The notes under the pieces are model-generated. The model made no database searches. It saw only the letters and a program-made list of their open reading frames with translations, and was not told the origin of the DNA. Position numbers and translations under genes: made by a program. DNA of 55,160 nucleotides from Bacteroidales bacterium (GTDB lineage: Bacteria; Bacteroidota; Bacteroidia; Bacteroidales; UBA1556). The stretch is from the NCBI GenBank assembly GCA_027064095.1, contig JAMOQI010000029.1:1-55160 (forward strand), given 5' to 3'. Of the stretch, positions 38,741 to 49,908 are shown one piece after another (position 1 is the stretch's first letter; each line of letters begins with the position of its first letter).

Positions 38741-39139
38741 TTAAACTCTTCTGCGTTTTGGAGGACGACATCCGTTATGAGGTAATGGTGTAATATCCAT
38801 AATCTCAGTAACAACAATACCACTATTGTTTATCGCTCTGATAGCGGATTCACGACCATGTCCTGGTCCTTTAACAAACACTTTTACTTTGCGCAAACCG
38901 AGGTCATAAGCTACTTTAGCGCAATCTTCAGCTGCAAGCTGTCCAGCATAAGGAGTATTTTTCTTTGAACCTCTAAAACCCATCTTCCCTGCAGAAGACC
39001 ATGATATCACCTGTCCAGCGGTATTGGTCAAGGAAACGATGATATTGTTAAACGTTGCGCTTATGTGTGCATGTCCAACTGGTTCAACTTTAACTACTCG
39101 CTTCTTAGCTGATTTTCCTTTTTTAACGTTTTTTGCCAT
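38741..39139 (-). CDS. rpsK: 30S ribosomal protein S11
   Basis: 132 aa. Family blocks [28 protein letters not shown] and the C-terminal [13 protein letters not shown]. It sits on the 30S platform next to the mRNA exit. 47 nt after rpsM. Confidence 0.98.
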   Translation of the reverse strand: MAKNVKKGKSAKKRVVKVEPVGHAHISATFNNIIVSLTNTAGQVISWSSAGKMGFRGSKKNTPYAGQLAAEDCAKVAYDLGLRKVKVFVKGPGHGRESAIRAINNSGIVVTEIMDITPLPHNGCRPPKRRRV

Positions 39140-39186
39140 AATGCTACTAATTCTTTAAGTTTTTCTTTAAACTTTTAAGCCCTTAC

Positions 39187-39564
39187 TTATCTAACTGCCT
39201 TTTTCTTACCTGCAACAGTTTTCTTTTTACCTTTACGAGTACGGGCATTGTTTTTAGTGCTTTGACCACGCAGAGGTAATCCAGTACGGTGACGTATTCC
39301 TCTATAAGAACCGATATCCATCAATCGCTTGATGTTCATCTGAACTTCAGAACGAAGTTCACCTTCTACGGTAATATTATCAGAAATAAATTCACGTACC
39401 TTCTTTTGATCTTCATCACTCCAATCGTTCACTTTCTTGTTGATATCAACACCAACTGTTTCCAAAATATTTTTGGCAGTGCTACGACCTATTCCGAAGA
39501 TATAAGTCAGGGCAATTTCGCCTCTCTTGTTATTTGGGATGTCTACTCCCGCGATTCTAGCCAT
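39187..39564 (-). CDS. rpsM: 30S ribosomal protein S13
   Basis: 125 aa. [14 protein letters not shown] at the N-terminus and [13 protein letters not shown] near the C-terminus. It forms the head bridge to 50S and contacts the P-site tRNA. 43 nt after rpmJ. Confidence 0.98.
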   Translation of the reverse strand: MARIAGVDIPNNKRGEIALTYIFGIGRSTAKNILETVGVDINKKVNDWSDEDQKKVREFISDNITVEGELRSEVQMNIKRLMDIGSYRGIRHRTGLPLRGQSTKNNARTRKGKKKTVAGKKKAVR

Positions 39565-39607
39565 AGACTTTTAATTAAATGGTTACAATAATATGATTAA
39601 TAATAAT

Positions 39608-39724
39608 TTATCCTTGACGCTGTTTTAGCTTAGGATTTTTCTTGTTGATTATATAAACACGTCCTTTTCGACGTACTATAACATCATCTTCGCTTCTCTT
39701 CTTGACAGATGCTCTAATTTTCAT
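39608..39724 (-). CDS. rpmJ: 50S ribosomal protein L36, cysteine-free form
   Basis: 38 aa read from ATG 39724 to TAA 39608: begins [10 protein letters not shown] and ends KLKQRQG. This is the zinc-independent L36 without the Cys/His ribbon, as usual in Bacteroidetes. It fits exactly between infA (26 nt) and rpsM (43 nt), the canonical place. Easily missed because of its length. Confidence 0.95.
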   Translation of the reverse strand: MKIRASVKKRSEDDVIVRRKGRVYIINKKNPKLKQRQG

Positions 39725-39750
39725 GGTTATCTGTATTTAAAAAATTATTT

Positions 39751-39969
39751 CTATTTATATCTAAATGTTATTCTTCCTTTTGATAAATCGTAAGGAGAAA
39801 TTTCCAATTTAACTCTATCTCCAGGTAAAATCTTAATATAGTGCATACGCATCTTACCAGAAATATGAGCTATTAAGACGTGACCACTTTCTAGCTCCAC
39901 TCTAAACATTGCGTTTCCTAGTGATTCTAAAACCGTTCCATCTTGTTCTATTGATACTTGCTTTGCCAT
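39751..39969 (-). CDS. infA: translation initiation factor IF-1
   Basis: 72 aa OB-fold protein with [20 protein letters not shown] and [15 protein letters not shown]. It binds the A site of 30S during initiation. It starts 2 nt after the map stop codon. Confidence 0.98.
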   Translation of the reverse strand: MAKQVSIEQDGTVLESLGNAMFRVELESGHVLIAHISGKMRMHYIKILPGDRVKLEISPYDLSKGRITFRYK

Positions 39970-39971
39970 AT

Positions 39972-40757
39972 TTATCTAATATTAATATTATGCTTCAACA
40001 CTTCCTCTATATATTCATATGTTGACAAAAATTCAGGTTTACCTTTCTTAACAACAACTGTGTGCTCAAAATGAGCTGAAGGTTTTCCATCACGAGTTTT
40101 AATAGTCCAACCATCACGCTCTAATACAACTTCTTTTACACCAGCATTAATCATAGGTTCAATACAAATAACTAAATTCTCTGGTAACTTTTTACCAGTA
40201 CCTTTTCGTCCATAATTATAAACCTCTGGTTTCTCGTGGAGATTTCTTCCTATTCCATGTCCCACTAAATCTCTAACCACAGAGTACCCAAATGATTCCA
40301 CATGATTTTGAATAGCAGCACCAATATCTCCAATTCGATTTCCTACAATAGCTTGCTCTGCTCCTAAATATAAGGATGCTTTAGTTTCTCTTTGTAGTGA
40401 TATTACACTTTCATCACATTCACCAATAGCAAATGAGTAGGCATAATCTCCATAATACTTATTTTTATAAGTACCACAATCTACCGAAACCAAATCTCCG
40501 TCTCTAAGTTCACGCTTGCCTGGAATACCATGTACAACCTCATCTCCAATGGAGATGCACAATGTAGCAGGAAATCCACCATATCCTTTAAATCCGGGTT
40601 TAGCACCGTGATCTAAAATAAATGTTTCAGCAAGCTTATCAATTTCACCTGTAGTAACTCCAGGTTTCATGATTTTAGCAACTTCAGCTAAAGTTTTGCC
40701 AACAAGTAAAGAACTTTCTCTTAATAATTCTATCTCTTCGAGTGTTTTAACGTTCAT
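39972..40757 (-). CDS. map: methionine aminopeptidase, type I
   Basis: 261 aa pita-bread enzyme that removes the initiator methionine. The five metal ligands can be placed: Asp in VSVDCGTY, Asp in YYGDYAYSF, His in [10 protein letters not shown], Glu in VICIEPMI and Glu in HFEHTVVV. No N-terminal extension. Between secY (18 nt) and infA (2 nt); adenylate kinase, which often sits here in other phyla, is absent. Confidence 0.97.
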   Translation of the reverse strand: MNVKTLEEIELLRESSLLVGKTLAEVAKIMKPGVTTGEIDKLAETFILDHGAKPGFKGYGGFPATLCISIGDEVVHGIPGKRELRDGDLVSVDCGTYKNKYYGDYAYSFAIGECDESVISLQRETKASLYLGAEQAIVGNRIGDIGAAIQNHVESFGYSVVRDLVGHGIGRNLHEKPEVYNYGRKGTGKKLPENLVICIEPMINAGVKEVVLERDGWTIKTRDGKPSAHFEHTVVVKKGKPEFLSTYEYIEEVLKHNINIR

Positions 40758-40775
40758 AATAATTAGCTAAAACGA

Positions 40776-42173
40776 TTACATTCCTCCCATTCCAGTAGTG
40801 TTAAACACATTAGAGGAACGGCCTTTAATTCTTCCGGATTTTGTTAATCCATCATAATGGCGCATTAACAAATGACTTTCAATTTGCTGCAAGGTATCTA
40901 ATACAACACCTACTAAAATCAAAAGAGAAGTCCCTCCAAAGAAATGAGCAAATTGTTGATTAATACCAAATTGACTCACTAATGCAGGCATTATAGCAAT
41001 AAATGCTAAAAATATTGATCCTGGAAGTGTAACTCTTGATAGTATATTATCCAAAAACTCAGCAGTTCTCTTTCCTGGCTTAACACCTGGAATAAATCCA
41101 CCATTTTTCTTCAAATCTTCTGCAATTTGATTTGGATTAATAGTAATAGCAGTATAAAAATAAGTAAATGCAACAATCATAAGTCCAAAAACGAGATTAT
41201 ACCAGAATCCATTAAAATTGGAAAATGCAGTTGCAAACCAACTTAAATTATCAGATTGCGCATAACCTATAAGAGTAATAGGAAGCATCATAATAGCTTG
41301 AGCAAAAATGATTGGCATAACACCAGCCGCATTTACTTTAAGAGGTACATATTGACGTACACCACCATATTGTTTATTACCGACAACACGTTTTGCAAAG
41401 TTTATAGGAACTCGTCTTGTACCTTGAACCAGTAAAATAGTGACCAGTATAACGAGTACTAAGAATACCATTTCTGCAAGAAACATAACCATACCTCCCG
41501 TCTGCTGAGTAACTTTAGAAGAAAACTCTGCAACTAATGCCATAGGAAGTCGTGCAATAATACCTATCATAATAATTAAAGAAATACCATTTCCAATACC
41601 TTTATCAGTAATACGTTCTCCCAACCACATGATAAACATAGTTCCTGCAATAAGAATAACTACAGAAAGAATATAAAAGAATGTTGGAGAAGAAGTATAT
41701 AAAGGAACCGTCTCAAGAGTTTGTCCTGAAGGAGAATTATAATATTTTCCAAGAGTATTGATCATATTAGCTATGTAACCAGGAGCTTGAAAAGCAACGA
41801 TTACAACAGTTAATAATCTAGTAAATTGACTGATCTTCTTACGACCACTTTCTCCTTCTTTTTGAAGTTTTTGGAAGTAAGGAACAGCCATTCCTAACAG
41901 TTGAATAACGATAGAGGCAGTGATATAAGGCATTATTCCCAAGGCGAAAATTGAAGCATTGGAAAAGGCTCCACCAGAAAACATATTAATAAGTCCGATT
42001 AGTCCACCTTGACCTTGCTGTTGTAATGCTTCCAATCCACGAGGATCGACACCTGGCAATACCACATAAGCACCCAAACGATATATCAGAATAAGGGAAA
42101 TAGTAAGGATAATGCGATTACGCAAATCCTCTATACGCCATATATTCTTTAATGTCTCTATAAATTTTTTCAT
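40776..42173 (-). CDS. secY: Sec translocase channel subunit SecY
   Basis: 465 aa with ten hydrophobic segments. The N-terminal helix before TM1 (FIETLKNIWRIEDLRNRI) and the TM2 block GIMPYITASIVIQLL are family hallmarks, and the GKRTAEFLDNILSRV cytosolic loop binds SecA and ribosomes. All exported proteins in this window depend on it. 6 nt after rplO. Confidence 0.98.
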   Translation of the reverse strand: MKKFIETLKNIWRIEDLRNRIILTISLILIYRLGAYVVLPGVDPRGLEALQQQGQGGLIGLINMFSGGAFSNASIFALGIMPYITASIVIQLLGMAVPYFQKLQKEGESGRKKISQFTRLLTVVIVAFQAPGYIANMINTLGKYYNSPSGQTLETVPLYTSSPTFFYILSVVILIAGTMFIMWLGERITDKGIGNGISLIIMIGIIARLPMALVAEFSSKVTQQTGGMVMFLAEMVFLVLVILVTILLVQGTRRVPINFAKRVVGNKQYGGVRQYVPLKVNAAGVMPIIFAQAIMMLPITLIGYAQSDNLSWFATAFSNFNGFWYNLVFGLMIVAFTYFYTAITINPNQIAEDLKKNGGFIPGVKPGKRTAEFLDNILSRVTLPGSIFLAFIAIMPALVSQFGINQQFAHFFGGTSLLILVGVVLDTLQQIESHLLMRHYDGLTKSGRIKGRSSNVFNTTGMGGM

Positions 42174-42179
42174 CTGCTA

Positions 42180-42626
42180 TTATAATTTTATTGCTGAACC
42201 CCCTGCAGCTTCAACAGCTGCTTTAGCAGTAGCAGTAAATGCATCTGCCGATATTTCAATTTTAGCTGTTAATTCACCACGACCTAATATTTTAATTAGA
42301 TCCTTTTTATTAGCCAAACCATTATCTACTAAAACTTCTTTAGTAAAATTGGTAATACCTTTATTATCAACTAAATTCTGTATAACATCAAGATTGATTC
42401 CTTTATACTCAACTCGGTTAATATTTTTGAAACCGAATTTAGGTAAGCGGCGATAAATAGGCATTTGACCACCTTCGAAACCAGCCTTACGACTATATCC
42501 AGAACGTGATTTTTGTCCTTTATGACCACGAGTAGAAGTACCACCTCTTGTAGAGCCTTGACCTCTACCAATTCTCTTTGATGATTTTACTGACCCTGCT
42601 GCAGGTTTAAGATTACTTAAATCCAT
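42180..42626 (-). CDS. rplO: 50S ribosomal protein L15
   Basis: 148 aa. Glycine-rich N-terminal GRGQGSTRGGTSTRGHKGQKSR extension that threads into 23S rRNA, then FEGGQMPIYRRLPKFGF. Shortly before secY as in most bacteria. Confidence 0.98.
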   Translation of the reverse strand: MDLSNLKPAAGSVKSSKRIGRGQGSTRGGTSTRGHKGQKSRSGYSRKAGFEGGQMPIYRRLPKFGFKNINRVEYKGINLDVIQNLVDNKGITNFTKEVLVDNGLANKKDLIKILGRGELTAKIEISADAFTATAKAAVEAAGGSAIKL

Positions 42627-42652
42627 TGTTTATATATCTTAAAAATTATATA

Positions 42653-42832
42653 CTAAATTTCTTCTACGCTAAGCAAATGCTTAACTTTCTCTATCATACC
42701 AAGCATTTGTGGTGTAGCTTCAACTTCACGCACTTTATGCATTTTGGTTAAGCCAAGAGCAATCAATGTACGCTTTTGGCGTAGTGGGCGGTCAATTCCG
42801 CTCTTTATTTGTTTAATTCTAAGCTTTTTCAT
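42653..42832 (-). CDS. rpmD: 50S ribosomal protein L30
   Basis: 59 aa read from ATG 42832 to TAG 42653: MKKLRIKQIKSGIDRP, then LRQKRTLIALGLTKMH, the L30 signature. It fits between rpsE (49 nt) and rplO (26 nt), its canonical position. Short enough to be overlooked by automatic calling. Confidence 0.95.
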   Translation of the reverse strand: MKKLRIKQIKSGIDRPLRQKRTLIALGLTKMHKVREVEATPQMLGMIEKVKHLLSVEEI

Positions 42833-42881
42833 TATCTATCGAATTTAAACGGGCAAAAATACAACATTAATGCTTCCGAAT

Positions 42882-43400
42882 TTAACCATTAAATACTTTA
42901 TTTACACTTATTCCTCTTATTTCAGCAACTGTCTGTGGATCACGTAATTGTTGAAGAGCACTTATAGTAGCTTTTACTACAGAGTGAGGATTCGATGAAC
43001 CTTTAGACTTTGCAAGTACGTCAGTTATACCAACACTTTCCAATACTGCACGCATAGCACCACCGGCAATTACTCCAGTACCATGAGAAGCAGGTTTAAT
43101 AAAAACTCTTGCTCCACTATACTTACCGGATTGTTCGTGAGGAATAGTACCTTTAAATACAGGAACAGTAATTAAATGTTTCTTAGCGTCATCTACACCC
43201 TTAGCAATAGCAGAAGTAACTTCGTTAGCTTTACCTAAACCATATCCCACAACTCCATTTTCGTTACCTACAACTACAACAGCAGAAAAACTAAATGTTC
43301 TACCACCTTTAGTAACTTTTGTAACTCTTTGGATACTAACTACTCGATCTTTAAATTCGATTTCGCTAGACTTAATTCTATTTTCTTTCATATTTGCCAT
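42882..43400 (-). CDS. rpsE: 30S ribosomal protein S5
   Basis: 172 aa. N-terminal double-stranded RNA-binding domain ([17 protein letters not shown]) and C-terminal domain ([11 protein letters not shown]-like block [15 protein letters not shown]). Involved in decoding accuracy and helicase activity at the mRNA entry. Confidence 0.98.
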   Translation of the reverse strand: MANMKENRIKSSEIEFKDRVVSIQRVTKVTKGGRTFSFSAVVVVGNENGVVGYGLGKANEVTSAIAKGVDDAKKHLITVPVFKGTIPHEQSGKYSGARVFIKPASHGTGVIAGGAMRAVLESVGITDVLAKSKGSSNPHSVVKATISALQQLRDPQTVAEIRGISVNKVFNG

Positions 43401-43406
43401 AACTTC

Positions 43407-43763
43407 TTAAAATTTAAGACCTCCTTCTCTGGCTCCATCAGCCAAGGATTTAATTCTACCATGATAAACATAACCACCACGGTCAAAAACTACAGTTTCA
43501 ACATCGGCTTGTTTGGCTTTTTCTGCTAATAATTGACCTACCAATTTGGCTTGTTCAATTTTTGGTACATTTTTAGAAGCTATCTCCTTATCCATTGAAG
43601 ATGCAGATATAAGAGTTTTACCTTCTGCATCATCAATAATTTGAGCATAAATTTGCTTATTGCTTCTAAAAACACTCAATCTAGGACGATTTGCAGTTCC
43701 GCTAATTTTACCGCGAATTCTTCTTCTAATCCTAGATCTTTGAAATGAATTGTTCTTTTTCAT
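43407..43763 (-). CDS. rplR: 50S ribosomal protein L18
   Basis: 118 aa. [20 protein letters not shown] and the C-terminal [17 protein letters not shown]. It binds 5S rRNA together with L5. 18 nt after rplF, 6 nt before rpsE. Confidence 0.98.
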   Translation of the reverse strand: MKKNNSFQRSRIRRRIRGKISGTANRPRLSVFRSNKQIYAQIIDDAEGKTLISASSMDKEIASKNVPKIEQAKLVGQLLAEKAKQADVETVVFDRGGYVYHGRIKSLADGAREGGLKF

Positions 43764-43781
43764 CGTGCTAATCTATTATAA

Positions 43782-44333
43782 TTATTTACTTGCTGCTTTA
43801 CCAGCTTTTCTACGAATTTCTTCACCTTGGTAACGTACACCTTTACCTTTATATGGTTCAGGTTTACGTAACGAACGAATTTTAGCAGCAACTTGTCCTA
43901 CCAATTGTTTATCAGCAGAAGTAAGAATCACTAATGGATTTTTACCTTTCTCTGAAACAGTTTCTACTTTAACTTCGGTAGGTATCTGAAAATATATATG
44001 GTGAGAAAAACCTAACGATAAATCTAAAACTTGTCCTTGATTAGTTGCACGGAAACCCACACCTACTAATTCTTGAACAATTTTAAATCCTTCAGAAACA
44101 CCTATTACCATATTATTAATCAAAGAACGATAAAGACCATGTTTTGATCGTGTATCTTTAGACTCGTCCTTACGATTCAATATAATGTTGTTGTTTTCAA
44201 CAACTACATCTATATTTCCATCAACTACTTGAGTTAATTCTCCTAATTTTCCTTTAACATTCACCACATTACCGTCAATTTTAACATCAACACCTGCAGG
44301 TATAGTTACGGGTAATTTTCCTATTCTTGACAT
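43782..44333 (-). CDS. rplF: 50S ribosomal protein L6
   Basis: 183 aa with the duplicated L6 fold; MSRIGKLPVTIPAGV start and C-terminal EPYKGKGVRYQGEEIRRKAGK. Near the factor-binding site of 50S, where EF-G from this operon acts. Confidence 0.98.
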   Translation of the reverse strand: MSRIGKLPVTIPAGVDVKIDGNVVNVKGKLGELTQVVDGNIDVVVENNNIILNRKDESKDTRSKHGLYRSLINNMVIGVSEGFKIVQELVGVGFRATNQGQVLDLSLGFSHHIYFQIPTEVKVETVSEKGKNPLVILTSADKQLVGQVAAKIRSLRKPEPYKGKGVRYQGEEIRRKAGKAASK

Positions 44334-44352
44334 ATCTATCCTTTTTGAAAAA

Positions 44353-44751
44353 TTAGCTTACAAAACATAAAACTTCACCACCTACATTTAACTTACGAGC
44401 TTCCTTATCAGTAATAACTCCTTTAGATGTAGATAAAATTGCAATACCAAGTCCATTTAAGACACGTGGCAATTCTTTAGCGTTAGAATACTTACGTAAT
44501 CCAGGCTTACTAATTCTTGTCAATGACGAAATTGCTGACACCTTAGTCTCAGGGTGATACTTAAGTGCTATTTTAATAGTCTTCTTAACTCCTTCATCAT
44601 TGAATTTATAGCTAAGGATATAACCTTTATTATATAAAATTTTGGTCATTTCCTTTTTCAAATTTGAAGAAGGCACTTCGACTACTCTGTGCTTTGCTGC
44701 AACAGCATTTCTGATTCTAGTCAAATAATCTGCTATTTGATCGGTTACCAT
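44353..44751 (-). CDS. rpsH: 30S ribosomal protein S8
   Basis: 132 aa. [18 protein letters not shown] start and the [15 protein letters not shown]-type C-terminal segment ([13 protein letters not shown]). It binds the central domain of 16S rRNA; in E. coli S8 is the translational repressor of the spc operon. Confidence 0.98.
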   Translation of the reverse strand: MVTDQIADYLTRIRNAVAAKHRVVEVPSSNLKKEMTKILYNKGYILSYKFNDEGVKKTIKIALKYHPETKVSAISSLTRISKPGLRKYSNAKELPRVLNGLGIAILSTSKGVITDKEARKLNVGGEVLCFVS

Positions 44752-44786
44752 CTTATAAAATTTAAATATTAATAATTAATTTATCT

Positions 44787-45056
44787 CTACCAACTTGCTT
44801 TCTTTACACCTGGTATTAAACCAGCAAGTGCCATTTCGCGAAAATTGATACGAGAAACGCCAAACTGACGCATATATCCTTTAGGACGTCCACTTAATTG
44901 ACAACGGTTGTGAAGTCTAACTGGTGAAGCATCTTTTGGAAGCTTTTGCAATCCTTCGTAATCTCCAGCAGCTTTTAGTGCAGCTCTTTTATCGGCATAC
45001 TTAGCAACCATTTTTTGTCTTTTACGCTCGCGCGCTTTCATTGATTCTTTAGCCAT
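44787..45056 (-). CDS. rpsN: 30S ribosomal protein S14, zinc-free form
   Basis: 89 aa. The long, cysteine-poor S14 type with [20 protein letters not shown] rather than the short CxxC zinc form. Its ATG overlaps the last base of rplE. 35 nt before rpsH. Confidence 0.98.
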   Translation of the reverse strand: MAKESMKARERKRQKMVAKYADKRAALKAAGDYEGLQKLPKDASPVRLHNRCQLSGRPKGYMRQFGVSRINFREMALAGLIPGVKKASW

Positions 45057-45610
45057 TATTTCTTGTTTTTAAATGGGAAACCAAATTCTTTTAATAAAGC
45101 ATATGCTTCTTCATCTGTATTTGCTGTGGTAACGAATGTAATATTCATACCTTGGATTTTATTAACTTTATCCATAACAATTTCCGGAAAGATTAATTGT
45201 TCAGTAACACCCATATTGAAGTTACCTCTACCATCAAATCCTTTATCATTAATACCACGAAAATCTCTTACACGGGGCAAAGAAACAGAAATAAGACGAT
45301 CTAGAAATTCATACATTCTTTCTCTACGTAAAGTAACACGAGCACCGATGCCCATACCTTTTCTTAACTTAAAGTTAGAAATATCTTTCTTAGAATAAGT
45401 CTTAACTGCTTTTTGACCGGCAATTAGTGTCATTTCTTCAACAGTACTATCTAATAATTTTTTATCAGTAATAGCACTACCTACTCCTTGATTAAGTGAA
45501 ATCTTAACTAATTTAGGAACCTGCATAGAGGACTTATAGTTAAATTGTTTCATTAAAGCTGGAACAACTTCACTTTCGTATTTGTCTTTTAGTCTTGGTG
45601 AATAGCTCAT
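45056..45610 (-). CDS. rplE: 50S ribosomal protein L5
   Basis: 184 aa. [15 protein letters not shown] and [19 protein letters not shown] are L5 signatures. It anchors 5S rRNA and contacts P-site tRNA. It shares one base with rplX upstream and one with rpsN downstream, so translation of the three is coupled. Confidence 0.98.
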   Translation of the reverse strand: MSYSPRLKDKYESEVVPALMKQFNYKSSMQVPKLVKISLNQGVGSAITDKKLLDSTVEEMTLIAGQKAVKTYSKKDISNFKLRKGMGIGARVTLRRERMYEFLDRLISVSLPRVRDFRGINDKGFDGRGNFNMGVTEQLIFPEIVMDKVNKIQGMNITFVTTANTDEEAYALLKEFGFPFKNKK

Positions 45611-45927
45611 TATTTGATTACCTCCCCTGTTTTATTGAATACACGAATAATTTTACCATCAACAACTTTACGGCCTACACGGCGAGCAACACCTTTACTA
45701 TCTATCAACATAAGGTTGGAGATATGAATAGGTGCTTCTTGTTGTACGATACCACCTTGAGGGTGAGTAGCATTAGGTTTAGTGTGCTTAGATACCATAT
45801 TGATACCTTCAACTAAAGCTTTATTTTTTGAAGGATAAACCTCTAAGATCTTTCCTTCTTTGCCTTTGTCTTGTCCACTAATAACCTTAACGGTATCGTT
45901 TTTCTTTAATTTAACTTTTATACTCAT
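45610..45927 (-). CDS. rplX: 50S ribosomal protein L24
   Basis: 105 aa. KOW domain with [19 protein letters not shown]. Early-assembly protein near the exit tunnel. 26 nt after rplN. Confidence 0.97.
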   Translation of the reverse strand: MSIKVKLKKNDTVKVISGQDKGKEGKILEVYPSKNKALVEGINMVSKHTKPNATHPQGGIVQQEAPIHISNLMLIDSKGVARRVGRKVVDGKIIRVFNKTGEVIK

Positions 45928-45953
45928 CTTTATATCTTTATTAAGATTAAACC

Positions 45954-46322
45954 TTATAGTACTTCAGGAGCTAAAGAAACTATTTTCATAAATTTCTTCT
46001 CACGTAACTCACGAGCTACAGGTCCGAAAATACGAGTTCCCATCATTTCACCAGCAGTATTCAACAATACAACTGCATTGTCATCAAAGCGAATATAGGA
46101 ACCATCAGCACGACGAATTTCCTTTTTAGCTCTTACAACTACTGCTTTTGCTACAGCACCCTTTTTAATATTACCACTAGGAATAGCACTCTTTACTGCT
46201 ACTACTACTTTATCACCGATACGGGCATAACGTTTTTTGGTACCACCTAATACGCGAATTACCAATACTTCTTTAGCTCCACTATTATCAGCAACTAATG
46301 CTCTTGATTCTTGTTGTAACAT
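45954..46322 (-). CDS. rplN: 50S ribosomal protein L14
   Basis: 122 aa. [19 protein letters not shown] and [10 protein letters not shown] are typical. It lies at the subunit interface and binds the silencing factor RsfS in other bacteria. 2 nt after rpsQ. Confidence 0.98.
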   Translation of the reverse strand: MLQQESRALVADNSGAKEVLVIRVLGGTKKRYARIGDKVVVAVKSAIPSGNIKKGAVAKAVVVRAKKEIRRADGSYIRFDDNAVVLLNTAGEMMGTRIFGPVARELREKKFMKIVSLAPEVL

Positions 46323-46324
46323 AA

Positions 46325-46588
46325 TTATTTAGCTCTTTCAATGATTTCGACTAATCTCCAACATTTGTTCTTACTAAGTGGACGTGTTTCCATAATTCTT
46401 ACAGTATCACCAATTCCACATTCATTTTTTTCGTCATGTGCAAGATATTTCTTTGATTTCTTAACGAATTTACCATACATAGGATGCTTCACTTTACGCT
46501 CAATCATCACAGCAATGGTTTTATCCATTTTGTTACTCACAACAACACCTGTACGTTCTTTTCTTAAATTTCTGCTTTCTTCCATCAT
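46325..46588 (-). CDS. rpsQ: 30S ribosomal protein S17
   Basis: 87 aa, OB-fold. [19 protein letters not shown] and [22 protein letters not shown]-type C-terminus. Two adjacent start methionines; either gives a normal protein. 8 nt after rpmC. Confidence 0.97.
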   Translation of the reverse strand: MMEESRNLRKERTGVVVSNKMDKTIAVMIERKVKHPMYGKFVKKSKKYLAHDEKNECGIGDTVRIMETRPLSKNKCWRLVEIIERAK

Positions 46589-46596
46589 TCTAAAGA

Positions 46597-46806
46597 TTAC
46601 AATTGTTTATTAGCAGCTTCTATCTCACGTTTGCGCAACTCAGTCAAAAGTCTTGCAATAGTTTTGCGACTTTGCTTAATCAATTGAGGGTTCTCAATTT
46701 GACTTACAGCATGATGTAACTTAGTTTTATTAAGTTGCATCTTTTCCTCACTCAAACGATCTTTTAAATCTTCGATTGATAGCTCTATTATTTCTTCTTG
46801 TTTCAT
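46597..46806 (-). CDS. rpmC: 50S ribosomal protein L29
   Basis: 69 aa, two-helix protein: [17 protein letters not shown] then a C-terminal [12 protein letters not shown]. At the exit tunnel, docking site for trigger factor and SRP. 35 nt after rplP. Confidence 0.97.
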   Translation of the reverse strand: MKQEEIIELSIEDLKDRLSEEKMQLNKTKLHHAVSQIENPQLIKQSRKTIARLLTELRKREIEAANKQL

Positions 46807-46841
46807 AGTTCTAAATTAAAACATCAATTAATACACCGGTA

Positions 46842-47261
46842 CTACTCAGAGTAGTCGTTACGAACGATAAATTTTGTTTTAACGGGAAGCTTTTGAGCTG
46901 CAAGACGAAGAGCTTCTTTTGCTACTTCGTAAGGAACTCCTTCTGCTTCAAACAAAATTTTACCTGGTTTACAACGAGCTACAAACATTTCAGGAGCTCC
47001 TTTACCTTTACCCATACGTACCTCAGCAGGTTTTTTGGTAATAGGCTTATCAGGGAAAACTCTAATCCATATTTGTCCTTCACGTTTCATATAACGGGTA
47101 ACTGCCTGACGAGCAGCTTCGATTTGACGACCGGTTAACCAGTTTTCTTCAAGGGATTTGATTCCAAAAGAACCGAAAGCTAATTGAGCACCACGGCTTA
47201 CATTACCTTTCATTCTTCCCTTCTGCATTTTTCTAAACTTAGTCTTCTTTGGTTGTAACAT
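46842..47261 (-). CDS. rplP: 50S ribosomal protein L16
   Basis: 139 aa. [19 protein letters not shown] start and [19 protein letters not shown]. It helps position A-site tRNA near the peptidyl-transferase centre. Confidence 0.98.
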   Translation of the reverse strand: MLQPKKTKFRKMQKGRMKGNVSRGAQLAFGSFGIKSLEENWLTGRQIEAARQAVTRYMKREGQIWIRVFPDKPITKKPAEVRMGKGKGAPEMFVARCKPGKILFEAEGVPYEVAKEALRLAAQKLPVKTKFIVRNDYSE

Positions 47262-47296
47262 TATTCCAAAATTTTAACGGTTCTAAATAATAATCC

Positions 47297-48004
47297 TTAA
47301 CGGTTTCTTTTACGACTAGGTTTTCTATGTGATTTTTTAGATCCAGCGTTCACATTACCCGAGATACTCAAATCACGTTTACCATAAACTTCACCTTTAA
47401 AAATCCAAACTTTCACACCTAATGTTCCATAAGTAGTTTGTGCTGGCACTAAAGCATAATCGATATCTGCGCGAATAGTATGTAACGGAATACGACCCTC
47501 TTTAAACATCTCACTTCTTGCCATTTCAGCTCCACCAACACGACCAGAAACTAAAACTTTAATTCCTTCTGCTCCTACTCTCATTGATGAGGCAATAGCC
47601 ATTTTTATAGCTCTACGATAAGAAACACGACCTTCAATTTGCTGCGCAATAGATTGTGCTACCAAAAAAGCGTCAAGCTCCGGCCTTTTCACTTCTGATA
47701 TATTGATTTGTATTTCTTTACCCGTTAATTTCTTTAACTCTTCTTTTAATTTATCTACCTCAGATCCTTGTTTACCGATGATAATACCAGGACGTGCTGT
47801 ATTAATGGTTACGGTAATCAACTTCATGGTACGTTCTATAAAAATTTTAGACACACTTGCCTTTACTAAACGTGCATTAAGATATTTACGAATTTTGTCA
47901 TCTTCTATTAGTTTAGTATCGAATTTCTTGCCACCGTACCAGTTAGAATCCCAACCTTTGATGACGCCTAATCTAAAACCTATTGGATTTGTCTTTTGAC
48001 CCAT
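47297..48004 (-). CDS. rpsC: 30S ribosomal protein S3
   Basis: 235 aa. KH domain with [16 protein letters not shown], then the C-terminal S3 domain ([13 protein letters not shown]). Slightly basic tail ending [10 protein letters not shown]. Forms part of the mRNA entry channel. Confidence 0.98.
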   Translation of the reverse strand: MGQKTNPIGFRLGVIKGWDSNWYGGKKFDTKLIEDDKIRKYLNARLVKASVSKIFIERTMKLITVTINTARPGIIIGKQGSEVDKLKEELKKLTGKEIQINISEVKRPELDAFLVAQSIAQQIEGRVSYRRAIKMAIASSMRVGAEGIKVLVSGRVGGAEMARSEMFKEGRIPLHTIRADIDYALVPAQTTYGTLGVKVWIFKGEVYGKRDLSISGNVNAGSKKSHRKPSRKRNR

Positions 48005-48015
48005 TATTGATTATA

Positions 48016-48438
48016 TTAATTGTTTGTAACTTCAGGTTTAACTTCAACTCGACTATCAAGGTATAAAGTAACGTGATTTGAACGTTTTCTTATACGATGA
48101 GCTCTCCCTTGAGGGGCAGTACGAATTCTTTTTAATTGTCGAGCAGAATCGACGAAAATCTCACTAACATATAGTTGAGCTTCTTCCATTCTTGCGCCTT
48201 CGTTTTTATTTTGCCAATTGGCAATGGCGCTCAATAAAAGTTTATATAAACGATTAGAGGCTTCTTTTGGCGAATGTTTTAGAATAGCTAATGCTTGCTC
48301 TACATCAACATTACGCACTAGATCTGCAACAATTCTCATCTTACGTGGAGAAGTAGGAACATTATTCAACTTAGCAAAGTAAGTTGTTTTCATTGCTTCC
48401 TTTCTGGCTTCTGCACTATTATGTTTTCTAACACCCAT
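48016..48438 (-). CDS. rplV: 50S ribosomal protein L22
   Basis: 140 aa. [15 protein letters not shown] and the exit-tunnel hairpin [15 protein letters not shown]. Its hairpin lines the constriction of the tunnel, a macrolide-contact region. 11 nt from both neighbours. Confidence 0.98.
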   Translation of the reverse strand: MGVRKHNSAEARKEAMKTTYFAKLNNVPTSPRKMRIVADLVRNVDVEQALAILKHSPKEASNRLYKLLLSAIANWQNKNEGARMEEAQLYVSEIFVDSARQLKRIRTAPQGRAHRIRKRSNHVTLYLDSRVEVKPEVTNN

Positions 48439-48449
48439 TTCTATAAAAT

Positions 48450-48728
48450 TTATTTCTTGCCTTTATTTTTACTACCTGCATGGCCACGGAATATTCTTGT
48501 TGGTGAAAACTCACCTAATTTGTGACCAACCATATTCTCAGTTACATAAACAGGGATAAATTTATTACCATTATGTACTGCGATTGTTAATCCAACAAAG
48601 TCAGGAGAAATCATTGAAGCTCTCGACCATGTTTTGATTGTAGATTTCTTACCGGATTCCTGAGCTGCTAATACCTTACGTTCTAATTTGTAATGTATAT
48701 AGGGACCTTTTTTCAGTGAACGACTCAT
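48450..48728 (-). CDS. rpsS: 30S ribosomal protein S19
   Basis: 92 aa. [19 protein letters not shown] and [15 protein letters not shown]. In the 30S head with S13; also the docking region for RimM. Confidence 0.98.
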   Translation of the reverse strand: MSRSLKKGPYIHYKLERKVLAAQESGKKSTIKTWSRASMISPDFVGLTIAVHNGNKFIPVYVTENMVGHKLGEFSPTRIFRGHAGSKNKGKK

Positions 48729-48746
48729 ATCATTAATCTATTTAAA

Positions 48747-49571
48747 TTATTTCTTCTTTCTATCAATAATATACTTATTCGAAGGATTCTTCTTAGCTCT
48801 AGTTCTAAAACCTTTAGCTGGAATACCATTACGAGAACGTGGGTGACCACCAGTAGCACGACCTTCACCACCACCCATTGGGTGATCAACAGGGTTCATG
48901 TTAACAGGATTAACTCGAGGACGACGTCCTAACCAACGACTACGGCCAGCTTTCCCACTACGTTCCAAACTATGATCCGGATTACTAACCATTCCAACAG
49001 TTGCACGACAAGTTTGTAGAATCATACGAGTTTCTCCAGATGGCATTTTAACAATCGCGAACTTACCATCACGGGTCATAAGTTGAGCATAAGCACCAGC
49101 ACTACGAACCATTTTTGCTCCTTGACCAGGTCTTAACTCAATATTATGAATAATAGTACCGAAAGGTATTTCACTTAAAAGCAAAGTATTACCAACTTCA
49201 GGAGCTACTCCAAGCCCTGAAAGCAACTTTTGTCCAACTTTTAAACCGTTAGGAGCTATTATATATCTTTTTTCGCCATCAGCATAAGATAAAAGTGCAA
49301 TGCGTGCTGTACGATTTGGATCATACTCAATAGATTTAACTACTGCAGGAATACCATCTTTATCGCGTTTAAAATCAATTACACGATACTGTTTTTTATG
49401 ACCACCACCAATTTGGCGCATAGTCATTTTACCTTTATTATCTCTACCACCTGATCTTTTCTTAGGAGCCAACAAACTCTTTTCAGGGGTTGATTTTGTA
49501 ATGTCATCGAAAGTGCTTATTATTTTAAAGCGCTGACTTGACGTAGTTGGTTTGAATTTCTTTAAAGCCAT
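48747..49571 (-). CDS. rplB: 50S ribosomal protein L2
   Basis: 274 aa. The conserved [17 protein letters not shown] loop near the peptidyl-transferase centre carries the invariant His (VDHP). 11 nt after rplW, 18 nt before rpsS. Confidence 0.98.
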   Translation of the reverse strand: MALKKFKPTTSSQRFKIISTFDDITKSTPEKSLLAPKKRSGGRDNKGKMTMRQIGGGHKKQYRVIDFKRDKDGIPAVVKSIEYDPNRTARIALLSYADGEKRYIIAPNGLKVGQKLLSGLGVAPEVGNTLLLSEIPFGTIIHNIELRPGQGAKMVRSAGAYAQLMTRDGKFAIVKMPSGETRMILQTCRATVGMVSNPDHSLERSGKAGRSRWLGRRPRVNPVNMNPVDHPMGGGEGRATGGHPRSRNGIPAKGFRTRAKKNPSNKYIIDRKKK

Positions 49572-49582
49572 CTCTATTTTTC

Positions 49583-49873
49583 CTAGATATTACTATAAAA
49601 ATCAATACTTTGTCCTTCGGCTAAGGTAATAACCGCTTTTTTGAAAGCGTTAGTTCTACCTGCGATATAACCAGATTTGGTAGCTCTTGCTTTAGCTTTA
49701 CCACCGTAATTCATGGTATTAACAGCTACAACTTCAACATCGTAAAGTTCCTCAACTGCTTTTTTAATTTGAATCTTATTAGCCCTTTTATCAACGATAA
49801 ACCCAACGCGTGATAACTTTTCACCCATTTCGTTCATCTTTTCTGTTATTATCGGCTTTTGAATGATATCCAT
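49583..49873 (-). CDS. rplW: 50S ribosomal protein L23
   Basis: 96 aa. [13 protein letters not shown] start and the [12 protein letters not shown] segment. Trigger-factor and SRP docking protein at the exit tunnel. Confidence 0.97.
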   Translation of the reverse strand: MDIIQKPIITEKMNEMGEKLSRVGFIVDKRANKIQIKKAVEELYDVEVVAVNTMNYGGKAKARATKSGYIAGRTNAFKKAVITLAEGQSIDFYSNI

Positions 49874-49908
49874 CTCTTAATAAGTTTATGAATTCTACAA
49901 TCTGAAGT